Source: Variovorax paradoxus (lineage in GTDB: Bacteria > Pseudomonadota > Gammaproteobacteria > Burkholderiales > Burkholderiaceae_C). Taken from it: 64,000 bases of DNA. The number at the start of each line of letters is the position of its first letter. Position 1 is the stretch's first letter. This document shows, in pieces, positions 43,482 through 57,147 of the stretch. The notes below the pieces were generated by a model. The model worked only from the letters and a program-made list of their open reading frames with translations. It was not told the DNA's origin and ran no database searches. The translations under genes and the position numbers were made by a program. Location of the stretch: contig NZ_JAUSXG010000001.1 of assembly GCF_030815855.1 (NCBI RefSeq), forward strand, positions 5,332,001-5,396,000, written 5' to 3'.

Positions 43482-44577
43482 TCACGCTTTTTTTGCGGGC
43501 CACCCTCCTTCGGGCAGCACGCGGGCAGTGGCCTCGGGAATCGGCGGCAGCGCACCCCAGTCGCCCATGGGGGAACTGTTGGCGGATGGTGCGGAACTGC
43601 CGGTGGATGCCGGCGCCGCCTGCCGCATGTCGGCTTTTGGCTCTGGCGCCGGGCTGCTCCTGCCCTCCTCCCGTCGATGGGCCAATGCCAGTTCCGCCAC
43701 CGCGTCGACATCGTCCGTCGTGACTTCGGTGCGGCCCTCGAATGCAGCGAGCGCACGCGCCGCTCTCAGCATCACCAGGTCGGCCCGCATGCCGTCCACG
43801 CCAGCCGCGAGCGCGCATTCCGCGGCGCGCTGCAGCACGGCATCCGACCACGCCAGGCGGGCCAGCCCGGCGCTGGCTGCAATCACCGCCGCAGCCAGGC
43901 GGGCCTGCTCACCGGCATGTGCGTCGGCCACCCCAAGCGGGTCTTCGTCGAAGCGCAAACGCGCGCGCACGATCGCCATCCGCTGCCCGGCTTCGCTCGG
44001 GTTGGCCAGCGCCACCGACAGGCCGAAACGATCCAGCAACTGGGGGCGCAGTTCGCCTTCCTCGGGATTCATGGTTCCGACCAGCACGAAGCGTGCGGCG
44101 TGCTGTTGCGAAATGCCGTCGCGCTCGACGGTGTTCACGCCGCTGGCGGCGACATCGAGCAACGCGTCGACCAGCGCGTCGGGCAGCAGGTTGACTTCAT
44201 CGACGTACAGCACGCCATGGTGGGCGCGCGTCAAGAGGCCCGGCGCCAGGCGCAGCCGCCCATCGCGGAGCACGTCCTCGACGTCCAGCGTTCCCACCAG
44301 CTGCTCGACGGTGGCGGACAGCGGCAAGGTGACGAAGGGCGCAGCCGATGAAGCGGGCGTAGGCGGCAGTAACGCGGCCAGGGCCCGCGCCGCGGTCGAC
44401 TTCGCGGTGCCGCGCGGTCCGCTGATGAGCACGCCGCCGATACCGGGGTCGATGGCCGCGAGCAACAGCGCGCGTTGCAGCAGGGGTTGACCGATCAGCG
44501 CACTGAAGGGGAAGGGTCGTGCGACCGGCCGGCTCGAGCTTCGGGCCGGCGATCGCTTCGGTGGAATGGGGTGTCAT
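43482..44577 (-). CDS. ChlI-like AAA+ ATPase of the cobaltochelatase, with apparent +1 frameshift
   Basis: The AAA+ domain is clear: Walker A GPRGTAKST, Walker B VLYVDEVNLLP, sensor 1 GTMNPEEGELR and arginine-finger region LLDRFG. The conserved N-terminal FPFSALIGQ lies in the same frame but no ATG or GTG precedes it. The expected start, ATG 44577, shares a base with the cobN stop (TGATG), yet is in another frame. Skipping one base in the CCC run at 44514-44516 joins MTPHSTEAIA... to TTFPFSALIGQ and gives 364 aa, the normal size. Without the shift, translation could only begin at TTG 44465 and lose the first part of the ATPase domain. Confidence 0.75.
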
Positions 44578-47500
44578 CAGAGTGGCCCTTCGCCGTGGTC
44601 CTCGAGCCGGCGCTCCAGCGCCAGAAGGTGGTGTTCGATGCGTTCGCGGTGGTCGCCGGCTTCTTGCCACAAGCCGCGCCGCATGGCGTCCAGCAGGCGC
44701 TCGCCAATGCTGCGCAGGGCCAGCGGGTTGTGCCGCTGCAGGAACTCGCGCATCTTGTCGTCGTGCAGGTAGGCATCGGCCACCAGCGCGTACTGGTGAT
44801 CGCCGACCACGCCCGTGGTGGCGCTGTACGCGAACAGGTTGTCCACGGTGGTGGCGATCTCCGCCGCGCCCTTGTAGCCGTGCCGCCGCACGCCGTCCAG
44901 CCACTTCGGGTTGACGGCGCGCGATCGCACCACGCGCGCGACCTCTTCGCGCAAGCTGCGGATGCGCGGCGACCCCGGCACGCTGAAATCGCCGTGGTAG
45001 AGCGCAGCCGGTGCGCCCGCCAGATGCGCCACGGCGGCCGCCATCCCGCCCTGGAACTGGGCGTGGTCGGCAGCGTCGAGCACGTCGTGCTCGCGGTTGT
45101 CCTGGTTGTGCAGCACCGCATCGAGTTGCCCCAGACGCTGCTCGAACGAGGCGCGCGCGGCAACGCCGTGTTCGCCCTGCCCATAGGCAAAGGCACCGGC
45201 CTGCAGATAGGCCTGGGCGATGTCGGCGCTGTGTTGCCACTGGCCGCTGTCCAGCACCTCCTGCACACCCACGCCGTAGCCGCCCGGACGCGGGCCGAAC
45301 ACACGCCACGTGGCCTGGCGCCGCGCCTGGTCGACGGATTGGCCGGCCGCCAGGGCCTCGGCGGCCTCGCGCCGTACGCGGGCACGGATCGGGTTCACCT
45401 CGTCGGATTCATCGTCTTCGCTGATCGCGGCCACGGCGCGCACGGCCGTGTCGAAAAGGTCGATCACGTTGGGAAAGGCATCGCGGAAGAAGCCCGACAC
45501 GCGCAGAGTCACGTCCACACGCGGCCGATGGCGGACAGCCATCGGCAGCACTTCGATGTCGATCACGCGCGCGCTGCCGTCGGCCCACTTCGGCCGCACG
45601 CCCAGCAGCGCGAAGGCCTGCGCCACGTCTTCGCCGCCGGTGCGCATGGTGCTGGTGCCCCAGACGGACAAGCCCACCTCGCCAGGCATCGCGCCGTGGT
45701 CTTGCAGGTGGCGCTCGATCAGTCGTTCCGCCGCGGCCGCACCCATGGCGTAGGCCGTGGGCGTGGGCACGGCGCGGGTGTCGACGCTGTAGAAATTGCG
45801 TCCGGTGGGCAGCACATCGGGCCGGCCGCGCGACGGCGCGCCGCTCGGGCCAGGGGGCACGAAGCGCCCGGACAGACCTCGCAGCAATTGCGTCATTTCC
45901 TGGGGGCCGCAGGCATCGAGGCGAGGGGCCAGCACCTGCTTCAGGCGCTGCAGCACCGGTGCCGCATGCGGCCAGTCATGGGCATCGAAGGCATCATGCG
46001 CAGTGCCCGCCGGAGTGTCGCCGGACACCGCCTGCACCGCCACCAGGCGCGCTGCCAGCAGTTCCAGCCGCTCGCGCGTGTGGCCGGCGTGGCGCCATGC
46101 CTCGGCACTGATCTCTTGCAACACCTTCGGACGCGGACCGTGCCACGGCGCGGCCCAGTCCGGCCCCAGAGCGCTGAAGCCGTCCGCGCCCTCCACGCCA
46201 AGGTCTTGCGCCAGTGCGACCAACAGGCTCTTCTGACTGGCGGCCGTGCCGCCTGGAAAACGCGCCAGCGCCAGCAGCGTGTCGATGCGCTGGCGGCCCT
46301 GCGGCGAACGCCCCAGAACATGCAAGCCGTCACGGATCTGGGATTCCTTGATCTCGCAAAGATAGGCGTCCAGCCCCTTCAACAGGCTCTCCCGGGCACT
46401 CTCGTCGGTCGACCGCGCGAACCCCAGTTCCTCGTGCAAGCCTTCGCGCACGGTGCGTCCGAGGATGTCCTCGCGCAGCAGCCGCGCGCGTCGCGGATCG
46501 AGCGACAGGGCTTCGTAGTACTCGTCCATCTGCCGCTCCAGCTGCTGCAACGGGCCATAGGTCTCGGCGCGCGTCATCGCCGGCATCAGGTGGTCGATGA
46601 TCACGGCCTGGGTGCGCCGTTTTGCCTGGCTCCCTTCGCCCGGGTCGTTCACGATGAAAGGATAGAGATGCGGCAGCGGGCCCAGGATGGCGTCGGGCCA
46701 GCACGCCTCGCTCAGTGCCACGCTCTTGCCCGGCAGCCACTCGAGATTGCCGTGCGTGCCCACATGCACCATCGCGTCGACCGCAAAGGCGCGGCGCAGC
46801 CAGAAGTAGAAGGCCAGGTAGTTGTGGGGCGGCACCAGGTCCGCGTCGTGGTAGGTGGCCGCCAGGTCCACGGCACGCCCGCGCGCCGGCTGAATACCGA
46901 CGAAGACGTGGCCGAAGCGCAGGCCGGCAATCGTGAAGCGCCCGCTGCGCAGCGACGGCTCTTGCTCGGGCGCGCCCCACCGGGCGTTGACCGCCGCCCT
47001 GCTGTCGGCGGGCAATCGATTGAAATCTTCCAGGTAGTCGGCCAGGGAAAAGCTCTGCGCGGCGGGTCGGCCGCCGTTGGCGTCGCTGTTGTTGGTGATG
47101 CCGCGCAACAGCGCCGCGATCAGGGCGTCGCCGCTGGCGGGCAGATCCCCGGTCAGGTACCCCGCGGCCTGCAGTTCCTGCAACACGACCACGGTCGACG
47201 CCGGCGTGTCCAGCCCGACGCCGTTGGCGATGCGCGCATCGTCGATCGGATAGTTGGCCAGGATCAGCGCGATCCGCTTGTCGGCGTTGGGCTTGTCGCG
47301 CAGCACGCACCAGCGGCGTGCGAGTTCGGCCACGAAGGCCATTCGGCCGGGCTCGGCCTGGTAGCGAAGCACGTCGAGCTCGGTGTGCTCGCAGCGCCAG
47401 GCCATGCCCTTGAAACTGATGGCGCGCGTGAGGATGCGCCCATCCACCTCGGGCAGTACCACCTGCATGGCCAGATCGCGCGGCGCCAGGCCGTGCGGGT

Positions 47501-48431
47501 CGGCCAGCCATTGCTCCTGCGTGCCGCCGGCGGTAATGAGCTGCAGCACGGGGGCGTCCCCGGCCAGCGTGGCCAGCGACATGTCGCCGTCGCCTGCGCT
47601 CCCATCGTCGCGGCCGTCGATCGACGCCACCGCGAAGCTGGTCGCGTTCAGCACGATCGCCACGCGGTGTTCCGCGACCAAGGCCTGCACCGCGGCGTGG
47701 CTGTCGGCGTTCTTGAGCGAATCCACGGCGAGGGCCACCGCGTTCAAGCCGGCGGCCGACAGCGCTTCCAGCATGGCGTCGAACACCGCCGTGTTGCCCG
47801 CCTGCAGATGGGCGCGGTAGAACAGCAGCAGCGCCACCGGCGCGCCTGCCTTCCAGGTGGCGCGGCCGGCAGCCTCCCGCGGCCGATAGCGCACGGCCGA
47901 AGGCAGGGGCACCGGCTGCGCCGGCCGGCTGCCCAGCCCGAACGCCGCATGGCCGATCAGCGAGAAGAAAGCCTTCGCATTGTCGAGCCCTCCTTCGCGC
48001 AGGCAGCGCCAAAGATGGCGGCAATCGTCGTGCGGCGCGCTGCTGCGCATGAGCAATTGCATGTCTTCGGAGGCATCGCCCGAGAACATCGCCAGCCATT
48101 GACCGCGTTCGCGTGCCGAGGACATGGCGCGCTCCACCAGGTAGGCCCAGTCGCTCGGGGTACCCAGATGGTCGATCACCACCACGCGGGCATGGCGCAG
48201 CACGTCGTCGACATACATGTCCACGGAAGCCGGCTGCCGAAGCCACATCAGGTTGGCCAGGCGCACGCTGGGATAGTCGGCGCCCATCTGCCCGGCCGCG
48301 TCGGCGAGCAGCGACAGGGTGGTGTCGGCGGCGCTGAGCACGACCACCGAGGCGGGCGTCTGCGCCACGCGCACGACGCCTTGGCCGCCGTCTTCGACGT
48401 GGCCGCCGGGGCGGGTGGACAGCAGATGCAT
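44577..48431 (-). CDS. cobN: cobaltochelatase large subunit
   Basis: 1284 aa. The CobN/magnesium-chelatase H fold is shown by VHVGTHGNLEWLPGKSVALS, PHLYPFIVNDPGEGSQAKRR, LPTGRNFYSVD, VWGTSTMRTGGED and RVSGFFRDAFPNVIDL. It binds hydrogenobyrinate a,c-diamide and Co2+ and, with an ATPase pair, inserts the metal. The stop codon overlaps the chlI start (TGATG), and cobW lies 20 bp upstream. Confidence 0.96.
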   Translation of the reverse strand: MHLLSTRPGGHVEDGGQGVVRVAQTPASVVVLSAADTTLSLLADAAGQMGADYPSVRLANLMWLRQPASVDMYVDDVLRHARVVVIDHLGTPSDWAYLVERAMSSARERGQWLAMFSGDASEDMQLLMRSSAPHDDCRHLWRCLREGGLDNAKAFFSLIGHAAFGLGSRPAQPVPLPSAVRYRPREAAGRATWKAGAPVALLLFYRAHLQAGNTAVFDAMLEALSAAGLNAVALAVDSLKNADSHAAVQALVAEHRVAIVLNATSFAVASIDGRDDGSAGDGDMSLATLAGDAPVLQLITAGGTQEQWLADPHGLAPRDLAMQVVLPEVDGRILTRAISFKGMAWRCEHTELDVLRYQAEPGRMAFVAELARRWCVLRDKPNADKRIALILANYPIDDARIANGVGLDTPASTVVVLQELQAAGYLTGDLPASGDALIAALLRGITNNSDANGGRPAAQSFSLADYLEDFNRLPADSRAAVNARWGAPEQEPSLRSGRFTIAGLRFGHVFVGIQPARGRAVDLAATYHDADLVPPHNYLAFYFWLRRAFAVDAMVHVGTHGNLEWLPGKSVALSEACWPDAILGPLPHLYPFIVNDPGEGSQAKRRTQAVIIDHLMPAMTRAETYGPLQQLERQMDEYYEALSLDPRRARLLREDILGRTVREGLHEELGFARSTDESARESLLKGLDAYLCEIKESQIRDGLHVLGRSPQGRQRIDTLLALARFPGGTAASQKSLLVALAQDLGVEGADGFSALGPDWAAPWHGPRPKVLQEISAEAWRHAGHTRERLELLAARLVAVQAVSGDTPAGTAHDAFDAHDWPHAAPVLQRLKQVLAPRLDACGPQEMTQLLRGLSGRFVPPGPSGAPSRGRPDVLPTGRNFYSVDTRAVPTPTAYAMGAAAAERLIERHLQDHGAMPGEVGLSVWGTSTMRTGGEDVAQAFALLGVRPKWADGSARVIDIEVLPMAVRHRPRVDVTLRVSGFFRDAFPNVIDLFDTAVRAVAAISEDDESDEVNPIRARVRREAAEALAAGQSVDQARRQATWRVFGPRPGGYGVGVQEVLDSGQWQHSADIAQAYLQAGAFAYGQGEHGVAARASFEQRLGQLDAVLHNQDNREHDVLDAADHAQFQGGMAAAVAHLAGAPAALYHGDFSVPGSPRIRSLREEVARVVRSRAVNPKWLDGVRRHGYKGAAEIATTVDNLFAYSATTGVVGDHQYALVADAYLHDDKMREFLQRHNPLALRSIGERLLDAMRRGLWQEAGDHRERIEHHLLALERRLEDHGEGPL

Positions 48432-48451
48432 GAAGGACTTTCGGCGACGCG

Positions 48452-49537
48452 TCAGGCCACCGCGGCCACGCCCAGCGCGGCGTCCAGCTCGGCTTGCAAG
48501 GCTGCCGCATCGAGGCCTGCCCCGATCAGCACAAGGCGCGTCTGCCGAGCCTCGTCGGCGCGCCAGGGCCGGTCGAAGTAGCTGTCGAAGCGCGTGCCGA
48601 CGCCTTGCACTACCAGCCGCATCGCTGCGCCGGGCAGTGCGACGAAGCCTTTGGCCCGATAGATCTCGTGGCGCTCGACCAGCCTCTGCAAGGCGGCCAG
48701 CAAGCGGCCCCGGTCAGGGACCTGCAGGGTCACCGAGACCGAGTCGAAGGCGTCGTGGTCGTGGTCTTCCTCTTCGTCGTGGTGAGTCTTGCGCTGGTCG
48801 ATCGCATCCTCCACCGCCCGCTCCATGCCCAGCAGCACACCCAGGTCGATGCGCCCGTGCTGCGCATGCACCAGCTTCACGCCTGTCGCGGTCTCGGCGC
48901 GGATGACGGCCTCCACGCCGGCCAGCGTCGCCGCGTCGAGCCCATCCGTCTTGTGCACGACCACCAGGTCGGCGGTTGCGAGCTGGTCTTCGAACAACTC
49001 CGACAAGGGCGAATCGTGGTCGAGGTTCTCGTCGGCGCGGCGCTGGGCGTCTACCGCCAGCGGGTCGTCCGCGAAGCGGCCGGCGGCGACGGCCGGTGCA
49101 TCCACCACCGTGATCACCGCATCCACCGTGAATGCGTTGCGCAGCGCCGGCCACTGGAAGGCCTGCACCAGGGGCTTGGGCAGCGCCAGGCCCGAGGTCT
49201 CGATGACCAGGTGATCGATCTGATCGCGCCGTGCGGCCAGTTGCTCCATCACCGGCGCAAACTCTTCCTGCACGGTGCAGCACAGGCAGCCGTTGGCCAA
49301 CTCGAACAACTGGCCGTCCGGCGCCCCGGTCTCGTCGCAGCCGATGCCGCAGCCGCGCAGCAACTCGCCGTCGATGCCCAATTCGCCGAACTCATTGACG
49401 ATGACTGCGATGCGCCGGCCCTGGGCGTTCTGCAACAGGTGGCGCAGCAGCGTGGTTTTACCGCTGCCGAGGAAGCCGGTGACGATGGTGGCGGGGATCT
49501 TGCGGCTTTGCATGGGTGTGGGCGTCGAGGTTTGCAT
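48452..49537 (-). CDS. cobW: CobW family GTPase / metallochaperone
   Basis: 361 aa. A G3E GTPase with Walker A GFLGSGKTTL, the Cys motif GCLCC for metal binding, Walker B-like ETSGLA and VHKTD. A His/Asp/Glu-rich stretch (THHDEEEDHDHD) at about 250-262 and a C-terminal CobW_C domain follow. It is thought to deliver Co2+ to CobN. It sits next to cobN in the operon. Confidence 0.95.
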   Translation of the reverse strand: MQTSTPTPMQSRKIPATIVTGFLGSGKTTLLRHLLQNAQGRRIAVIVNEFGELGIDGELLRGCGIGCDETGAPDGQLFELANGCLCCTVQEEFAPVMEQLAARRDQIDHLVIETSGLALPKPLVQAFQWPALRNAFTVDAVITVVDAPAVAAGRFADDPLAVDAQRRADENLDHDSPLSELFEDQLATADLVVVHKTDGLDAATLAGVEAVIRAETATGVKLVHAQHGRIDLGVLLGMERAVEDAIDQRKTHHDEEEDHDHDAFDSVSVTLQVPDRGRLLAALQRLVERHEIYRAKGFVALPGAAMRLVVQGVGTRFDSYFDRPWRADEARQTRLVLIGAGLDAAALQAELDAALGVAAVA

Positions 49538-49585
49538 GGACTGTGGTGTTTCTGTGGGGTCGCGTGCGGCGTTGCCAGCGCGCGA

Positions 49586-50902
49586 TCAGGGCTTGAACAA
49601 CGCGGCGATGGCCGCTGGATTGCTCGGAAAGTACAGATGCATGAAGGACGCGAAAAGGCGTTTCTGGCGGAAGACCGCTTCGGCCTGGCCGTGGTGGCGC
49701 CGGGCTCGCGTGTGCAGTGCAGCCGGCGCGCGCGTGTCGATGCGGGCGTAATGAAAAGTGTGGCCGCGGACCTCGCCTTCGGGCAACTCCAGGCTGTGCA
49801 TGCCGAGGTTGACGAGCCGGTCGGACATCGCGCCCTGCCCGGGCAGCAAACCCAGCATGGGCGCCTTGTGGCCGGCAGCGTCGCTCAGCGACTCCAGCAG
49901 CACCAGCATGCCGCCGCACTCCGCGACCATCGGGCGACCCGCGGCATGGTGCGCAGCGATGGATTCGCGCGTCGCCGTATTGCCGGCCAGCGCGTGCAAG
50001 TGCAGTTCCGGGTAACCGCCCGGAAGGTACAGCGCATGCGCTTCTTGCGGCACCGGTTCGTTGGCCAGCGGCGAAAAGAAGCGGAGTTGCGCGCCCAGGG
50101 TGCGCAGGAGGTCGAGATTGGCGGAGTAGACGAACGAGAAGGCGGCATCTTGCGCGATGGCGATCGTCACGCCGGCGAGCGAAACGGGCAGACCTGAATC
50201 CGAAGCCGGGCGCAGCGGCGCGTTGAATTCCACGGCGGGCGGCATCGGCAGCGCCCCGTGCTCGGCCAGCGCAAGCGCGGCGGCTGCGATGCGCTCGGCG
50301 ATGTCGTCGACCTCGCCGGCCTGCACGAGGCCGAGGTGGCGCGACGGCAACGCGTAGTGCCCGCCGCGCGGCAGCGCGCCGTACCAGGCCATGCCGGCCG
50401 GCAGGCTCTCGCGCACCATCTGCGCATGGCCCGCGCTGCCCACGCGATTGGCCAGCACGCCCGCCAGCTGCAGGCCGGGGCGATAGGTCGCCAGCCCGTG
50501 GGCGACTGCGCCGAAGGTCTGCGCCATCGACGATGCATCGATCACGGCCAGTACCGGCAGTCCGAAATGCAGCGCCAGATCGGCACTCGACGGCGTTCCA
50601 TCGTGCAGCCCCATCGCGCCTTCGACCAGGATCAGGTCGGCCTCCGCAGCTGCACGGTGCAAGAGCTCGGCACAGTGCGCCTCCCCCCCCATCCACAAGT
50701 CGAGCTGCTGCACCGGCGCGCCGCTGGCACGTTCGAGCACCATGGGGTCGAGAAAATCCGGCCCGGTCTTGAACACCCGCACGCGCCGGTCCTTGCTGCG
50801 ATGCCAATGCGCCAAAGCGGCAGTGACGGTGGTCTTACCTTGGCCCGACGCCGGGGCCGTGACCAGCAGCGCGGGACATCTGAAGGCTGCGGTTGCAATC
50901 AT
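49586..50902 (-). CDS. cobB: hydrogenobyrinate/cobyrinate a,c-diamide synthase
   Basis: 438 aa from ATG 50902. An N-terminal dethiobiotin-synthetase-like ATPase domain (TAPASGQGKTTVTAAL, KTGPDFLDP, VEGAMGLHDG) precedes a C-terminal class I glutamine amidotransferase domain with the nucleophile Cys in VAECGGML and the late His in GHTFHYA. It amidates the a and c side chains using glutamine. It is the first gene of the operon, 182 bp after the riboswitch end. Confidence 0.95.
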   Translation of the reverse strand: MIATAAFRCPALLVTAPASGQGKTTVTAALAHWHRSKDRRVRVFKTGPDFLDPMVLERASGAPVQQLDLWMGGEAHCAELLHRAAAEADLILVEGAMGLHDGTPSSADLALHFGLPVLAVIDASSMAQTFGAVAHGLATYRPGLQLAGVLANRVGSAGHAQMVRESLPAGMAWYGALPRGGHYALPSRHLGLVQAGEVDDIAERIAAAALALAEHGALPMPPAVEFNAPLRPASDSGLPVSLAGVTIAIAQDAAFSFVYSANLDLLRTLGAQLRFFSPLANEPVPQEAHALYLPGGYPELHLHALAGNTATRESIAAHHAAGRPMVAECGGMLVLLESLSDAAGHKAPMLGLLPGQGAMSDRLVNLGMHSLELPEGEVRGHTFHYARIDTRAPAALHTRARRHHGQAEAVFRQKRLFASFMHLYFPSNPAAIAALFKP

Positions 50903-51084
50903 CCGCCGACCCTCATCGGCCTGCCGGCCACTCGCAGCGCACGAACGCCACTGCACAGCGGGCGTGAGCCAGGGCCATGTCGCCTGAAGGGGATGCGTGC
51001 CATAGAGAAAATACCGCGCCAGCCATGCTCACCCGCTTCCCCGCAGGTACGCACCACAAGGCGCGCCGTTCGCACAGCGCGCCG

Positions 51085-51316
51085 CCTCGTTGGCCGGTAT
51101 CCGGGCTGGCGAAGACGACCCGTGTTCCCTTCCCAGGCAGCGCAGATTGCGCGGATTGACCTAGTGGGCTATAGACACGAGCGGCGAGCACGAGGGCTCA
51201 CGTTCGCTTACCGTTGCGGGGGCAGCTCAGGTTAGGGCGCGCGATGGCTTGCCGCACCACCCCTCCTGATTCCCGTTGAACTGCTTCGACCGGAAAGACG
51301 AAGCGAGCACCAACGG
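51085..51316 (-). promoter_or_regulatory. cobalamin (B12) riboswitch
   Basis: Read on the minus strand, the leader shows the ordered consensus elements of the AdoCbl riboswitch: GGTGCTCG at the 5' end, AACGGGAATCAGG, GCTGCCCCCGCAACGGTAAGCG (B12 box variant), CCACTAGG, CTGGGAAGG...ACGGG, and GCCAGCCCGGATACCGGCC at the 3' end. It ends about 180 nt before cobB and would repress the cob operon when B12 is present. Between 50903 and 51084 I see no gene. Confidence 0.93.
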
Positions 51317-51320
51317 GTTG

Positions 51321-51326
51321 ATCATA
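51321..51326 (-). promoter_or_regulatory. candidate -10 element of the cob operon promoter
   Basis: TATGAT on the minus strand, placed so that transcription would begin at about 51314, exactly at the start of the riboswitch. The -35 region is poor. The interval between here and the gyrB stop (51327-51490) holds no recognisable gene. Confidence 0.4.
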
Positions 51327-51490
51327 GCGGAACACCTTCACTCATGCGGTGCGCCGCCTGGCAGTCTTGCGCGCCTCCGCCTTGGGCATGAGGGCGCGCC
51401 AGCCGATGACGACGATGCGATGCCCCGGGCTGACAGGATCAGCACCAAGGCCTCGCGCAACCACACGGTTGCTTTGTGCCCTGTCAGTTC

Positions 51491-54127
<2,637 letters not shown>

Positions 54128-54198
54128 CTATCTCTCACGGCATTCACGAAATTTTTCGGGCTCTCGGAATCGATTTTTCCTGCCTCTTGAAAGCGCAA

Positions 54199-54219
54199 AC
54201 CCGCGGGGGGGCCGCGGGT
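54199..54219 (-). terminator. possible attenuator between dnaN and gyrB
   Basis: An 8-bp stem ACCCGCGG / CCGCGGGT with a 5-nt loop; on the minus strand it is followed by TTTGCGCTTTC, a poor U-tract. It may only partly end dnaN transcripts before gyrB. Confidence 0.4.
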
Positions 54220-54250
54220 CGTCTGCGCAAGGCGCTGTCTTTTCTGGCGG

Positions 54251-55357
54251 CTAGATCCGCATGGGCATGACAACGTACTTGAATGTCGCGTTGTCGGGGA
54301 TGGTCAGTAGCGCCGAGCTGTTGGAATCGGCCAGGTCCAGCTTGACCATGTCCTGGCCCATGTTCGCGAGGGCGTCGATCAGGTAGGTCACGTTGAAGCC
54401 GATTTCGATGGCGTCGCCGCCGTAGTCGATGTCGAGCTCGTCCTGCGCTTCTTCCTGTTCGGCGTTGTTCGACGCGATGCGCAGCGTGCCAGGCTCGATG
54501 TTGAGCCGAACGCCCTTGAACTTCTCGCTCGTCAGGATGGCGGTGCGCTGCAGGCTGGCCAACAGGGGGGCGCGGCCGAGCGTGACGCTGTTCTTGTGGT
54601 TCTTGGGAATCACGCGGTTGTAGTCGGGGAACTTGCCTTCGACCAGCTTGGTGACGAACTCCATGCCGCCGAAGCTGAACTTGGCCTGGTTGTTCGCAAA
54701 CTGCATCTCGATGGCGCCTTCGGCGTCCGACAGCAGGCGCTGCATTTCGAGCACGGTCTTGCGCGGAAGAATGACTTCCTGGCGCGGCACTTCGACGTCG
54801 AGCGTGGCCGACGAAAACGCCAGGCGGTGGCCGTCGGTGGCCACGAGGCTCAGCTGCTTGCCTTCGGCGACGAACAAAATGCCGTTCAGGTAGTAGCGGA
54901 TGTCGTGCACGGCCATGGCGAACGAGACCTGCGAGAGCAGGTCCTTCAGCGTCTTTTGCGGCACGCTGAACACGGGGCCGAAGTTGGCGGCTTCCTGCAC
55001 CAGCGGAAAGTCTTCGGCCGGCAGCGACTGCAGCGTGAAACGGCTCTTGCCGCCCTTGAGCACCAGCTTGCTCGCGCTCGATTCGAGGCTCACGGTCTGG
55101 TCGGCCGGCATGGTGCGCAGGATGTCGATCAGCTTGCGCGCGCCGATCGTGGTGGTGAAGTTGCCTTCATCGCCGCCGAGCTCGGCCGTGGTGCGGATCT
55201 GGATCTCGAGGTCGCTGGTGGTCAGCTGCAGCTGGCCGCCGGTCTTGCGGATCAGCACATTGGCGAGGATCGGCAGGGTATGGCGCCGCTCCACGATGCC
55301 TGCGACCGACTGCAGCGCGGCGAGGACTTTGTCTTGGGTTGCCTTCAAAACGATCAT
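54251..55357 (-). CDS. dnaN: DNA polymerase III beta sliding clamp
   Basis: 368 aa from ATG 55357, preceded by GAGGAAGAAG. MIVLKATQDKVLAALQSVAG at the N-terminus, RHTLPILANVL, TDGHRLA and the C-terminal PMRI are clamp signatures. Three clamp domains of about 120 residues each are expected. The length matches the family (366 in E. coli). It lies 91 bp after dnaA. Confidence 0.98.
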   Translation of the reverse strand: MIVLKATQDKVLAALQSVAGIVERRHTLPILANVLIRKTGGQLQLTTSDLEIQIRTTAELGGDEGNFTTTIGARKLIDILRTMPADQTVSLESSASKLVLKGGKSRFTLQSLPAEDFPLVQEAANFGPVFSVPQKTLKDLLSQVSFAMAVHDIRYYLNGILFVAEGKQLSLVATDGHRLAFSSATLDVEVPRQEVILPRKTVLEMQRLLSDAEGAIEMQFANNQAKFSFGGMEFVTKLVEGKFPDYNRVIPKNHKNSVTLGRAPLLASLQRTAILTSEKFKGVRLNIEPGTLRIASNNAEQEEAQDELDIDYGGDAIEIGFNVTYLIDALANMGQDMVKLDLADSNSSALLTIPDNATFKYVVMPMRI

Positions 55358-55448
55358 GTCTTCTTCCTCTTCTCTTATTTCTTTGAATCCGCTTGTAAGA
55401 CGCCATTCTCCGCTGTCGCGTGGGGCATTCTTGATGACATTCCGGGGG

Positions 55449-56828
<1,380 letters not shown>

Positions 56829-57147
56829 GGGTGCTTGAAAAAGTGGTGCGTCCCTCGTCCATTTTTTGGTATATGTATTGTGGATATTCTCTGCTGCAAG
56901 GCGGTCCGCATTCTAACTTGTCAAAACCTTATCCACATGCCCCGGGGTACCATGCAAAGGCCCGCAAACTCGCTCGATGTTTGGTGTTGGGCCGAATGTT
57001 TGCGATAATTGCGGGTTTCCCTGAAAACCTCATTGCGTCTTTCGGGGGTCATCCGAAAAACGCTCCCAGCGTCCGCCTGTCCGATATGGCCTTCTAGGTT
57101 CATGTGGGACATCGTGGATATCGGGGGAATCAGCAGGAAATCTCATC
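56829..57147. other. dnaA-rpmH intergenic region, candidate oriC
   Basis: 319 bp between divergent dnaA and rpmH. It contains an exact DnaA box TTATCCACA (56929-56937), a one-mismatch box TGTGGATAT (56879-56887), a weaker site (about 57113-57121), and an AT-rich stretch (about 56861-56890). This is the usual origin position in many bacteria. Only one perfect box is present, fewer than in most well-defined origins. Confidence 0.6.

Noticed and set aside
44475..48581. Plus-strand frame of 1368 codons opposite cobN
   Set aside because: Antisense shadow of CobN with His/Gln/Arg-rich sequence and no recognisable motif.
50913..51191. 92-codon minus-strand frame in the cobB leader
   Set aside because: Overlaps the conserved 3' half of the riboswitch; codons follow the RNA consensus rather than a protein.
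51342..51490. Possible remnant gene after gyrB, from a basic frame ending in KTARRRTA
   Set aside because: The frame is only open because it runs out of phase with gyrB; no start codon or homology that I recognise.
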